64,000 bases of DNA from Pirellulaceae bacterium. Its GTDB lineage: Bacteria > Planctomycetota > Planctomycetia > Pirellulales > Pirellulaceae. The translations under genes were made by a program, and so were the position numbers. The stretch covers positions 1-64,000 of the forward strand of contig JAHDXO010000008.1 in assembly GCA_023382975.1 (NCBI GenBank). Direction: 5' to 3'. Position 1 is the stretch's first letter. The number at the start of each line of letters is the position of its first letter. Under the pieces are notes generated by a model that saw nothing but the letters and a program-made list of their open reading frames with translations, made no database searches and was not told the origin of the DNA. Of this stretch, positions 1-8,416 are shown piece after piece.

Positions 1-289
1 CCAATTCAGCTCTCCGACTGCGGTTTTCGTCCTAGATGAGTCGTCACTCGGAACGCTCTCGCTTCCCTGCCCCACCAGCGATCGGCTGTCCTTGCACCGT
101 CATTTATACGGAAGTCCGAAACAGCGTCAAGCGTTTTTTCGAAAATCGGGAAATTTTTTCCCTTCCTCGTCCGGGGACCGCTTCCGGTAGCCGCCGTCCC
201 GTCCGGAAACCGTCCCCCGATGATTGACCTATCGCGTTGGACCGCGTAAACAGTGCCCTGGTTCAGATTGACGCGCGTCCGTATCCGTA
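1..289. other. non-coding stretch at left edge
   Basis: No gene could be supported here. Short open frames exist on both strands, but they have no recognisable family, no convincing ribosome binding site and no protein-like composition. The stretch leads into the palindrome cluster just downstream and may contain the promoter of the lipid-A-domain gene that starts at 439. No promoter elements could be placed with confidence. Confidence 0.5.
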
Positions 290-419
290 GAACGGAATTC
301 ATTCCGTTCGAAGCGGTCAACGAACGGAATGAATTCCGTTCGAAGCGGTCACCGAACGGAATGAATTCCGTTCCACGCGCGCCAACCAGTTCGCGCACCG
401 AACGGAATGAATTCCGTTC
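290..419. repeat. cluster of four 20-bp palindromic repeats
   Basis: Four copies of GAACGGAATGAATTCCGTTC lie at 290-309, 322-341, 354-373 and 400-419. The arms GAACGGAA and TTCCGTTC are perfectly complementary around a TGAA centre; the first copy is in the opposite orientation (centre TTCA). Copies 1 to 3 are spaced exactly 32 bases apart with near-identical 12-base spacers beginning GAAGCGGTCA; copy 4 is 46 bases on. The cluster ends 20 bases before the start codon at 439. It could be a dispersed genomic repeat, a protein-binding array, or a set of mRNA hairpins in the leader. The spacers are too short and too similar for a CRISPR array. Confidence 0.85.
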
Positions 420-438
420 TACCGTGGGAGCAGGAAAC

Positions 439-972
439 ATGTCGCAGCGAGTGCCCGGGGGTAAAGAGGCTTCGTCTTGGTCGGTGCTTCCGCTGGTCGC
501 CGCCTTCGCGGCAGGCGCGCTGTGTGCCGCGTTGCTGGGATGGGGCGCGCAGCAATCCGCGCGGGCGGCGAGTCCCTCCGAGCCAGCAGGCATCGCCGCG
601 TCCGGCACCGTTGCGCCGCCGCGTTCGCGCTCGTGGCTGCCGACGCGCACGTTTGACTGCCCCGAGTGCGGTTGCGCCGTGCCGACCAACGACAATGCGC
701 TGCCGGTGCTGCTGCTGGGCTTTGCCGGCCAAGGTGCTTTCGGATTGCGGTTCTTGCTGCAGTGGATCGCTTCGGAGCGCGCGCGGGCGAGTGTGATCCC
801 CGAAATCTTCTGGTGGCTGTCGATCGTCGGCGGCCTGCTCTTGTTGCTGTACGGCTGGGCGCTGCTGGCCTGGCCGATTATCATCGGTCAAGGGCTGAAC
901 TGCCTGATCTACGGCCGCAACCTGGTTTTCATTCGCGCCGCGAGACAACCGGGGGGAGGAACAACACAATGA
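439..972 (+). CDS. lipid A biosynthesis N-terminal (LAB_N) domain membrane protein
   Basis: A 177-residue membrane protein. Residues about 15-43 form a first hydrophobic segment, followed by a short Ser/Pro-rich linker and a CPECGC cysteine pair. The C-terminal half matches the LAB_N pattern: a GxxGQ element, then FLLQWIASERARxSVIPEIFWWLS, and finally GQGLNCLIYGRNL. In other bacteria this domain stands alone or sits beside lipid A disaccharide synthase or glycosyltransferase genes; its exact role is not well defined and no LpxB domain is present here. The start at 439 is chosen because an in-frame upstream extension would translate the palindromic repeats, and AGGA lies just before this ATG. 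The stop overlaps the next start (ATGA). Confidence 0.75.
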   Translation: MSQRVPGGKEASSWSVLPLVAAFAAGALCAALLGWGAQQSARAASPSEPAGIAASGTVAPPRSRSWLPTRTFDCPECGCAVPTNDNALPVLLLGFAGQGAFGLRFLLQWIASERARASVIPEIFWWLSIVGGLLLLLYGWALLAWPIIIGQGLNCLIYGRNLVFIRAARQPGGGTTQ

Positions 973-1220
973 ACGATCGAGAGCTTTCCTCATCGGATGC
1001 GCCGCTGAGCAACGACGAGTTGCTGGGTTGGATCGAGCTGGCCTGTTGGACGATGCTGGTGCTGTGGCCGCTGCTGTACTGGGCCAACGGCCCGGCCGTC
1101 TCGACCGACCAGCTTGTCATGCGCACCGCCCTGCTGTGCGTGTCCGCCCTCGGCGCCCTCGCCCTTCGCATCCGCTGCTGGTGCCGCCGCGGAGAAAGAC
1201 AGCATGGCGATTCACCGTGA
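969..1220 (+). CDS. small membrane protein of unknown function
   Basis: An 83-residue protein whose ATG overlaps the stop codon of the LAB_N gene by four bases, so the two are probably translationally coupled. Two hydrophobic segments are visible: one around residues 20-38 with several tryptophans, and one around 52-68, followed by a basic Arg/Cys-rich tail. No family was recognised. The tight coupling suggests it works with the LAB_N protein in lipid or envelope glycan metabolism, which is inference only. Confidence 0.6.
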   Translation: MNDRELSSSDAPLSNDELLGWIELACWTMLVLWPLLYWANGPAVSTDQLVMRTALLCVSALGALALRIRCWCRRGERQHGDSP

Positions 1221-1293
1221 TTGCCTCGTCAGCGGGACTTCGCGTTGCGTGAATTCTGCGGAGAGTCAGCTACACGAGCGTAGATGCGGAAAT

Positions 1294-1315
1294 GGACGGG
1301 CTAGGAAGCCCGTCC
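1294..1315. terminator. hairpin between convergent genes
   Basis: A 9-bp perfect stem GGACGGGCT / AGCCCGTCC closes a four-base loop. It lies between the convergent ends of the small membrane gene (1220) and the protease gene (1377). There is no T-run on either side, so it may be a factor-assisted or bidirectional stop, or a copy of a dispersed palindromic phrase. The string ACTGACCACTGAC just downstream (1360-1372) also appears, inverted, inside the RHS remnant near 51.76 kb. Confidence 0.4.
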
Positions 1316-1376
1316 TACGGATCATGTACGCAACTACGGGGCTCTAGCCACCACTTCCAACTGACCACTGACCGAC

Positions 1377-3479
1377 TCACCGTGCCCGCGCGATCCGCTG
1401 CTGCTGGAGCAGTCGCACGTAGTCGTGGGTAAGCGCCAGGATTTCGTTGAAGTAGAAATCTCTCTTCACGACTTCGTCCGTTCCTTCATTCTGCTCTTCG
1501 AGCAGCTTTTCGTCTTCCTTGTCTGCGTCCAATTCGGCGCGTTCGGCGAAAAAGGTGGCCTCGTTCAGCGGAACTTGCTTGCGAGCTTTCTGCTCCAGGT
1601 AGCGGTCGATATTCCGGTTCAGTTTGGCGAAGTCCGCGCACTGGGCGATTCGGGCCTGCGATCGGGTCGTCAACTCCTGGACGATCTCGGGCGAAACCAT
1701 GTTCAGGCGGCGGAAACGAGCCGGGGGAATCTGGTCGAACTCCATCGCAAAGTCCAGGTCGGCTTCGCTGACATCCATCTGGTCGGTGATCGACGGCAGT
1801 TTCACATCGGCCACCACTCCGCGCTTCTGAGTGCTGTCGCCACCGGGGCGGTAGAACTGCTGCATCGTCAGCTTCAGCGCGCCCAGGTTCGGCGGGTTAG
1901 GAATCCGGAACAACTGCGATCCAAGATCGAGCAGACTCTGAACGGTTCCCTTGCCGTGGGTGGCCGAGTCGCCGATGACCAAGCCGCGCTGGTAGTCTTG
2001 GATCGCGCCGGCCAGAATCTCGCTGGCACTGGCGCTGAATTTGCTGGTCAAAACAACCAGCGGGCCGTTCCAAACCATGCCGGCCTCCGTATCGTCGTAG
2101 GCCTGGATGCGGTCGTCAGAGCCTTTGACTTGAACCACCGGGCCGCGGTCGATGAACAGACCAGTCAGATTGATCGCCTCGGTCAAACTGCCTCCGCCGT
2201 TTCGGCGCAGGTCAAGTACGACTGCGTCCACACCTTGCTGGTTGAAACCTTCCAGGATCTTCCGCACGTCGCGCGTGGTGCTCTTGAAGTCATCCGCGCG
2301 GCGGCGAGCGTCGTCGCGGGCTCCTTCCATGTCCATGTAAAAACTGGGCAGCGAGATGACGCCGATTTTGTATTGGTTCGCGGTCCCATCACCGCCGTTG
2401 GCGCCGGGCGCCGGCTGGAGGATGACCTCGCCTTTGGCTTCGCTGTCTTTCAGTTCGATCTGCGCGCGGGTGATGCTGTAAATCTGAGATTCGGTGGCCC
2501 CCGCGGGAATTACCTTCAATCGTACCGTCGAACCAGCTCGGCCCCGGATCAATTGGACGACGTCGTTCAATTTCATATCGACCACGTCCACGATCTCGCC
2601 GGTCTCGCCCTCGCCGACACCAACGATCCGATCCTCGGGCTTCAGCTTGCCCAGTTTGTCCGCCGCTCCGCCGGGGATGATCTTCGACACCTTGGTGTAA
2701 CCGTCCTCGAACTGCAGTGCGGCACCGATGCCCTCCAGATTCAAACGCATCAGAATGCGGAAATTCTCCAGGGAACTTGGTGACATGTAGGTCGTGTGCG
2801 GATCGTAGCTGCTGGTGAACGCCGTCAAGTACATTTCCAGCAACTCGTCAGCGTCCGTCTGATGCATCCTTTTGGCGAAACTCTGATAACGGCGATGCAG
2901 CTTGTCGCGGGCCGCTCGTTCTTCCATCTTGTCGCCCTTCAGCACGAGCAGATCGTATTTGATCCGCAAACGCCAACGTTCCCGCGCCGCTTGGTCATTG
3001 GCCGGGTACTGGAGCTTGTCGGAGTCGGTGACCATGAACTCGTTCTGGGTGAAGTCGAATTCCTCTTCGATCAACTCGTCGATCTGCTTCACCCGTTCAT
3101 CGATCCGCTGCAAAAAGCGATTGAAGATCGTGTACGCGAAGCTGATGTCCTTGTTCGCCAGCATGTCGTCCAGTTTGTCCTTCTGCCGCATGAACTCGTC
3201 GATGTCGGACTGGAGAAAGTACATCTTCATCGGATCCAGCGACTTGATGAACGAGGTCAACCCGCGTTCCGAGATCACGTCGTCCAGAGGTTTCTTCGAA
3301 AGATGCTGGTCCCGGATCAGCGAAGTGACCACCGTCGTCACGTGTCGATCATTCGGCCGCGGAGCCACCAAGTCCGCCGGAACCAAGGACCAAACCCCCG
3401 CCACAATGCCGGAGCTGACAGCTAGGATAAGTAAGAAGCTTGGGCGGACGAGTCGCATCAAATAGTTTCGCACTGGCAT
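1377..3479 (-). CDS. prc: tail-specific protease, S41 family (Prc/Tsp-like)
   Basis: A 700-residue C-terminal processing protease. An N-terminal hydrophobic segment (about 12-34) serves as signal or anchor, followed by the Tsp-type helical N-terminal region, a PDZ domain at about 245-330 and the S41 catalytic core. By alignment with the E. coli Tsp motif the catalytic residues are Ser484 (in KFSASASE), Asp495 and Lys510 (in HGKGTVQ). The substrate-facing DLRRNGGGS motif is at about 423-431. Length and the extra C-terminal helical domain match the long Prc class rather than short CtpA. Such enzymes trim or degrade periplasmic proteins with non-polar C-termini. The gene is divergent from the TPR gene, sharing a 244-base intergenic region. 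Confidence 0.92.
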   Translation of the reverse strand: MPVRNYLMRLVRPSFLLILAVSSGIVAGVWSLVPADLVAPRPNDRHVTTVVTSLIRDQHLSKKPLDDVISERGLTSFIKSLDPMKMYFLQSDIDEFMRQKDKLDDMLANKDISFAYTIFNRFLQRIDERVKQIDELIEEEFDFTQNEFMVTDSDKLQYPANDQAARERWRLRIKYDLLVLKGDKMEERAARDKLHRRYQSFAKRMHQTDADELLEMYLTAFTSSYDPHTTYMSPSSLENFRILMRLNLEGIGAALQFEDGYTKVSKIIPGGAADKLGKLKPEDRIVGVGEGETGEIVDVVDMKLNDVVQLIRGRAGSTVRLKVIPAGATESQIYSITRAQIELKDSEAKGEVILQPAPGANGGDGTANQYKIGVISLPSFYMDMEGARDDARRRADDFKSTTRDVRKILEGFNQQGVDAVVLDLRRNGGGSLTEAINLTGLFIDRGPVVQVKGSDDRIQAYDDTEAGMVWNGPLVVLTSKFSASASEILAGAIQDYQRGLVIGDSATHGKGTVQSLLDLGSQLFRIPNPPNLGALKLTMQQFYRPGGDSTQKRGVVADVKLPSITDQMDVSEADLDFAMEFDQIPPARFRRLNMVSPEIVQELTTRSQARIAQCADFAKLNRNIDRYLEQKARKQVPLNEATFFAERAELDADKEDEKLLEEQNEGTDEVVKRDFYFNEILALTHDYVRLLQQQRIARAR

Positions 3480-3723
3480 TAGACCCTCTCGGACAGCAAG
3501 AGAAAAAATCCCATTTAGCGTTTAACTCACGCCAACAGAACAGTTTGTAAATGGTAAGGCGGATCGGCAAATAGGGCAAGGTCGACGCACGACCACGGGC
3601 CATTCTCTTTTCGATCCCGGCTCGCACCGATACACTGAGAGAGATTGGCAATAAGTTGTGCGGTTCGCAACGAATGAAACAGACATTTGACTCCAATGGC
3701 TTCCAAGAAGAGGGGTAGAACAC

Positions 3724-6700
3724 ATGGAACGGTCGCGCCGATACGGAGTTTTGTATCTGGCGGTTTTGCTCAGTTGCATGCTCTCCGGCCTGCCTCGTCA
3801 ATCCCACGCTCAACCGATGCAGTCACCGCAAGAGGCATTGTTGCTGTACCGCGATGCGGCGAATTTTCAGAACAACAACGCCTTTGAACTGGCCGCCGAA
3901 GAGTGGGAACGTTTTCTGAAACGCTATCCCGACGATCCACTGATCCCAAAGGCGCAGCACTATCTAGGGATCTGCATGCTGCAGCTCAAGCAGTACCAGA
4001 AGGCGGCGGACGCATTCCAGGTCGTGGTCGCCAAGCATCCGGAATTCGAGGCGATTCAGGATGCCTACCTGAATCTTGGTTGGTGCCAGTACACCTTGGC
4101 TGGCACCGGCGTCGAGGGGATGTACGCGAAGGCCGCGGAGACATTTGCGGCGTTGGTCAAGAAGCATCCCGAGGGCAAGTACACCGACCAGGCGACGTTC
4201 TTCATGGGCGAGGCCGAGTACAACCAAGGCAACCGCGAAGCGGCAGTGAAGCACTATGCCCGCATGGTCGAGGCCTTTCCGGAGTCTTCGCTGCGTGCCG
4301 ATGCGCTCTACGCGCTGGGGGTGACTTACGAAGAACTGGAGCAGTACGCGGACGCGGGAAAGATCTACGATCTGTATCTGAAGGATTTCAGCGAACATCC
4401 GCTGGCGGCGGAAGTGCGGATGCGCAAGGCGGAAACGGTGCTTCAAGCCGGCGAGCATGCCGCGGCGGCGGCGGCATTCGGCGAAGTCGCTGCATTGCCC
4501 GAGTTCGCGTCGGCCGATCATGCGCTCTACCGGCAAGCGTTCTGCCTGGCGAAATTGGACCAGCTTGCGCCGGCCGCCGATCTGTACGCCAAGATCGCGA
4601 CGGATTACAAGCAGTCGACCTACGTGGCCGATTCGGTGATCTCTGCCGGACGCTGCTACTACCGGGCTGAACAGTTCCCCGCCGCCGCGAAATGGTTTCA
4701 GACGGCCCTGGACGCCGGCGGCAAGGACGCCCCCGAAGCGGCTCACTGGCTGTCCCGGATCGCCCTGAAGGACGGCAACGCCGATCGCGCGCTGAAATTG
4801 GCAAAGGACGCCTTGCCCAAAGCCGCTGAGAGCGAGTACTTGGCTCACCTGAAAATGGATCAAGCCGACGCGCTGTACGAGTCCGAAGGCGGGCGAGCCG
4901 AGGCGATGAAGATCTATCTGGCGATTGCCACGGACCATCCGAAGCACGAACTGGCGCCGCAGTCGCTTTACAACGCGGCCTTCGCCGCATTGGAGTTGAA
5001 GCAATACGACGATGCCGTGAAACATGCCGAGGCGTTTCTGGCCGCCTATCCCGAGGACCGCTTGGTTCCCGACGTACGTTACGTCGCGGCGGAGAGCCAC
5101 CTACAGTTGGCCCAATACGAGCGGGCCGAGGCGGCTTACCGCGAACTGATCGACGGTCATGCCCAGCACCCGGAGATCGGCGTCTGGACGGTGCGTCTGG
5201 GGCTGGCGATGTACCTGCAGAAAAAATACGACGCGGTCGTGACTGCACTGCAGCCGATTGTCGAGCAACTGGCCAGTGCGGATGCCAAGGCTGAAGCGCA
5301 GTACTTGATCGGCGCCAGCCAGTTCTTCTCGGACAAGTTCGACCCAGCGATGGCCGCTCTGGCGGCTTCGCTGAAAGCCGCCCCGAAATGGCGTCAGGCG
5401 GATGAGACCACGCTACTGCTGGCGCGAGCCCAGCGAGCGGCGGGGCAACTGGACGAGGCGATCAAGACCGTCAAGCAGATGATGGCCGATTTCCCGCAGA
5501 GCCGCGTGTTGGACCAGGCGCACTATCGTCATGCCGAATACGCCTATGCCGCCGAGGACTACGCGACGGCCGCTTCCGAATACGAGGCGGTCGTGACCGG
5601 CTCGCCCCAGTCGCCGTTTGTTCCGTTTGCCGTCCACGGCAAAGGCTGGTCGCAATTGAAGGCCAAGCAATACGAACCGGCGATCGCATCGTTCACCAGC
5701 TTGATCACCGACCATGCCGAGCATGCGCTGGTGGGCGATTCGTACTACGCCCGCGCGCTCAGCCGACGGCAAGCGGGGCAATACGAAGGGGCGATCGAAG
5801 ATCTGGACGCATTTCTCAAGACGGACCCGGATCTGGCTGCAAAGTCGGACGCGCTGTACGAGCGCGGCCTGGCTCAGGTCGCCTTGAAGCAATGGCCCGC
5901 CGCCGCGGCCACGTTCCAGCAGTTGCTGGAAGGAAACACCGACTACGCCTACAAGGACAAAGTGCTGTACGAAGTTGCCTGGGCCTACAAGTCGATGGAC
6001 GAAGCGGCCAAGCAGGCCGAGGCGATTCCGTGGTTCGCCCGGTTGGCCAAAGAGTCGCCGGACAGCCCGCTGGCCGCCGAAGCGATGTTCCACGTCGGGG
6101 AATCGCTGTACGAAGAGCGGAAGTTCGACGAAGCCGCAGCGTCGTACACGGCGGCCAAGGCCAAGGTTGAAGCGGGCGAATTGGCCGAGAAGATCCTCTA
6201 CAAACTCGGCTGGTCCCAGTTCCAGTTGAAGAAGTACGACGAGGCGTTGGCTCAGTTCACGGACCAGGCCAAGTCCTACGCCGCCGGGCCGCTGGCGTCA
6301 GACGCCGCGCTGATGAAGGCGGAATGCCTGTTCCGCTTGGAAGACTACAAGCAGGCGTTGCCGGCCTACGAGGCACTTGAGCAGGTCAAGCTGTCGTCGC
6401 CGTCCGTTTCCGCCCTCGCGCTGCTGCACGGCGGTCAATCCGCATCGCAATTGAGCGAATGGAAGAAGGCGATCGGGTTCTTCGAGCGTTTGCTGAAGGA
6501 GTACGCCGATTCGCCGTACGTTCCCGAGGCCCAGTACGAGTTGGCCTATGCTCAGCAGAATTCGGGCGACGAGGCGTCGGCCCTGAAGAACTACGAACTG
6601 GCGGCGGACGCCTCGCGCGGCGCACTCGGTGCGCGGGCTCGGTTCATGATCGGCGAATTGCTCTTCGGCAAGAAGGACTACGTGGCAGCGGTTCGCGAAT

Positions 6701-6945
6701 TTCAACGGGTGATGTTCGGTTTTGGCGGAGATTCGGCGGCCGACGACGTCAAGCCGTGGCAGGCGAAGGCCGCTTTCGAAGCAGCGCGCTGCTCCGAAGT
6801 CCAAGTCCAGGACGCGGCCGCGCCGGCCCGCGCCGGACTGGTCGCCGACGCCAAAAAGTTCTACCAGTACGTTGTGGACAAACACCCCCAGCACGAACTC
6901 GTTGCCCAGGCGAAGACGCGCCTGCAGGCACTCTCCAAGTTGTAA
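3724..6945 (+). CDS. exported TPR-repeat protein heading a Tol/Exb-like cluster
   Basis: A 1073-residue protein with a signal peptide (about residues 1-30, ending near SHAQP) followed by tetratricopeptide repeats over almost the whole length. Typical cycles pair A-x-x-x-Y or F-x-x-x-L helices with PxxxLxxEAxYxLG-type helices, as in the YbgF/CpoB and BamD superfamilies. AGGGG precedes the ATG. It is followed 28 bases later by an ExbB/TolQ gene, then ExbD/TolR and a giant membrane-anchored protein. In proteobacteria a TPR protein (CpoB) is part of the Tol-Pal cluster, so this is likely a periplasmic scaffold for the same energised system, but the protein is about four times longer than CpoB. 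Confidence 0.85.
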   Translation: MERSRRYGVLYLAVLLSCMLSGLPRQSHAQPMQSPQEALLLYRDAANFQNNNAFELAAEEWERFLKRYPDDPLIPKAQHYLGICMLQLKQYQKAADAFQVVVAKHPEFEAIQDAYLNLGWCQYTLAGTGVEGMYAKAAETFAALVKKHPEGKYTDQATFFMGEAEYNQGNREAAVKHYARMVEAFPESSLRADALYALGVTYEELEQYADAGKIYDLYLKDFSEHPLAAEVRMRKAETVLQAGEHAAAAAAFGEVAALPEFASADHALYRQAFCLAKLDQLAPAADLYAKIATDYKQSTYVADSVISAGRCYYRAEQFPAAAKWFQTALDAGGKDAPEAAHWLSRIALKDGNADRALKLAKDALPKAAESEYLAHLKMDQADALYESEGGRAEAMKIYLAIATDHPKHELAPQSLYNAAFAALELKQYDDAVKHAEAFLAAYPEDRLVPDVRYVAAESHLQLAQYERAEAAYRELIDGHAQHPEIGVWTVRLGLAMYLQKKYDAVVTALQPIVEQLASADAKAEAQYLIGASQFFSDKFDPAMAALAASLKAAPKWRQADETTLLLARAQRAAGQLDEAIKTVKQMMADFPQSRVLDQAHYRHAEYAYAAEDYATAASEYEAVVTGSPQSPFVPFAVHGKGWSQLKAKQYEPAIASFTSLITDHAEHALVGDSYYARALSRRQAGQYEGAIEDLDAFLKTDPDLAAKSDALYERGLAQVALKQWPAAAATFQQLLEGNTDYAYKDKVLYEVAWAYKSMDEAAKQAEAIPWFARLAKESPDSPLAAEAMFHVGESLYEERKFDEAAASYTAAKAKVEAGELAEKILYKLGWSQFQLKKYDEALAQFTDQAKSYAAGPLASDAALMKAECLFRLEDYKQALPAYEALEQVKLSSPSVSALALLHGGQSASQLSEWKKAIGFFERLLKEYADSPYVPEAQYELAYAQQNSGDEASALKNYELAADASRGALGARARFMIGELLFGKKDYVAAVREFQRVMFGFGGDSAADDVKPWQAKAAFEAARCSEVQVQDAAAPARAGLVADAKKFYQYVVDKHPQHELVAQAKTRLQALSKL

Positions 6946-6973
6946 AGCCCACCTTCGCATCGAGGCCATTGGC

Positions 6974-7939
6974 ATGCTCTCTCACACATCCCGCGAGCGG
7001 AATCTGCTGTACGGCCTGTTCGCACTCGCCGTCATCCTGGCCGCTGGTTTCACCACTCTGCACTCCGCCGCGATGGCTCAGACCGCCGGCGAAGAAACCG
7101 CTGGTCCGTCCGCTCAAACCGGCGACGACCCGGCCGCTGCCGCGGCGAGCGATGAACCGCTCGATCCGGCGGCGACGGCCACCGAGGCCCGGCAGGAGAT
7201 CGAAGGCATCAACGTTTTTTCGTTGCTCGTCAAGGGCGGCTGGTTCATGCTGCCGATCTTCCTGATGTCTTTCCTGGTCGTGACCTTTACGATCGAGCGT
7301 TTCATCGCCTTGCGCCGCGACAAAGTCATCCCCCAGGATCTGATCACGCGGCTCGGACAGCTCGGCGGCAATCAGGGCGGATTCGACCCCCGGCAAGCCT
7401 ATCGGTTGTGCCAGCAGTTTCCGTCCACCGCGGCGAACGTGATCCGCGCCATGCTGCTGAAAGTCGGCCGTCCCCACTCGGAAGTGGAGCACGCGGTGTC
7501 GGAAGCCAGCGAGCGCGAAGCGGAACGGATCTACGCCAATGTCCGGTGGCTGAACCTGGCCGCGGCCGTGACGCCGTTGCTCGGCTTGATGGGCACCGTC
7601 TGGGGAATGATCCGGGCCTTTCACGACACCACGCAACTGGCGCCCGGCCAGAACAAGGCGGATTATCTGGCCGAAGGCATCTACGTGGCGCTGGTGACGA
7701 CGCTGGGCGGGTTGGCCGTCGCCATTCCCGCTGCGATTCTGTCGCACTACTTCGAGGGCCGCATCACATCGATGTTCCACCAGATCGACGAACTGCTGTT
7801 CAACCTGCTGCCGCAAGTCGAACGCTACGAGGGCCGCGTGCGGTTCAGCCAGAAGCAGGGCGACGAGCGCATCGCGCCGCTGCCGGCCGAGAGCGACGCT
7901 CCCCCGGCGCAACAGCCTGCCTCGGCGGCGGCGAATTGA
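6974..7939 (+). CDS. exbB: MotA/TolQ/ExbB proton channel family protein
   Basis: A 321-residue inner-membrane protein. Residues about 10-32 form an N-terminal hydrophobic segment, probably a signal sequence, followed by an Ala/Pro/Asp-rich extracytoplasmic stretch. The ExbB core follows: one membrane helix (GGWFMLPIFLMSFLVVTF), a cytoplasmic domain, then the conserved pair of helices containing AAAVTPLLGLMGTVWGMI and VALVTTLGGLAVAIPAA. With the downstream ExbD it would form a proton-motive-force-driven motor. The N-terminal extension is common in planctomycete ExbB proteins. The ATG at 6974 follows the TPR stop by 28 bases and yields a good signal-like N-terminus. Confidence 0.9.
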   Translation: MLSHTSRERNLLYGLFALAVILAAGFTTLHSAAMAQTAGEETAGPSAQTGDDPAAAAASDEPLDPAATATEARQEIEGINVFSLLVKGGWFMLPIFLMSFLVVTFTIERFIALRRDKVIPQDLITRLGQLGGNQGGFDPRQAYRLCQQFPSTAANVIRAMLLKVGRPHSEVEHAVSEASEREAERIYANVRWLNLAAAVTPLLGLMGTVWGMIRAFHDTTQLAPGQNKADYLAEGIYVALVTTLGGLAVAIPAAILSHYFEGRITSMFHQIDELLFNLLPQVERYEGRVRFSQKQGDERIAPLPAESDAPPAQQPASAAAN

Positions 7940-7954
7940 AGGAAGGACACTGCG

Positions 7955-8374
7955 ATGGCGGTCAAGATCAAACACGGGCAGGCTCTGGGCATGTTGAGCC
8001 TTACACCGTTGATCGACGTGGTGTTCCTGCTGCTGATTTTCTTCCTGGTGGCCACGCGGTTCGCTCAAGAGGACCGCGAATTGGATGTCGTGCTGCCTTC
8101 GGCCAGCGAAGCCAAGCCGCTGATCGTCCAACCCAAGGAACTGTTCGTCAACATCGACCATCGAGGCAATTTCTTCGTCGACGGCAAGACGTTGAACGGC
8201 GACGAGGTTGAAGCCGTGCTTCGCCGGGCCGCGGCGAACAATCCGGCCAGCCAGTCCGTGATCATCCGCGCCGACAAGCGAGTGCAACTGGACTATGCCG
8301 TGCTGGTGATGAACCTCTGCAACAAGGTGGGGATCTTCGACTACAAGCTGACCATCGACGGCGAGACCCGCTGA
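7955..8374 (+). CDS. exbD: ExbD/TolR family biopolymer transport protein
   Basis: A 139-residue protein with a short cytoplasmic N-terminus, one membrane helix (about 15-36) carrying the functional aspartate in LTPLIDVVFLLLIFFL, and a small periplasmic domain ending in the usual IRADKxVQxxxVxxVMNxCxxxG pattern. GGAAGGA lies just before the ATG. In the family the membrane Asp (Asp21 here) carries the proton pathway with the ExbB helices. It starts 15 bases after the ExbB stop and is followed 42 bases later by the giant protein. Confidence 0.93.
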   Translation: MAVKIKHGQALGMLSLTPLIDVVFLLLIFFLVATRFAQEDRELDVVLPSASEAKPLIVQPKELFVNIDHRGNFFVDGKTLNGDEVEAVLRRAAANNPASQSVIIRADKRVQLDYAVLVMNLCNKVGIFDYKLTIDGETR

Positions 8375-8416
8375 ACCGGGCGCTTCGACAGCCGGCTCGA
8401 GACCGAGAAGGGCACC

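Noticed and set aside
290-419. Evenly spaced repeats as a CRISPR array
   Set aside because: Repeats are only 20 bp and perfectly palindromic, spacers are 12 bases and nearly identical, and no cas gene is in the window.
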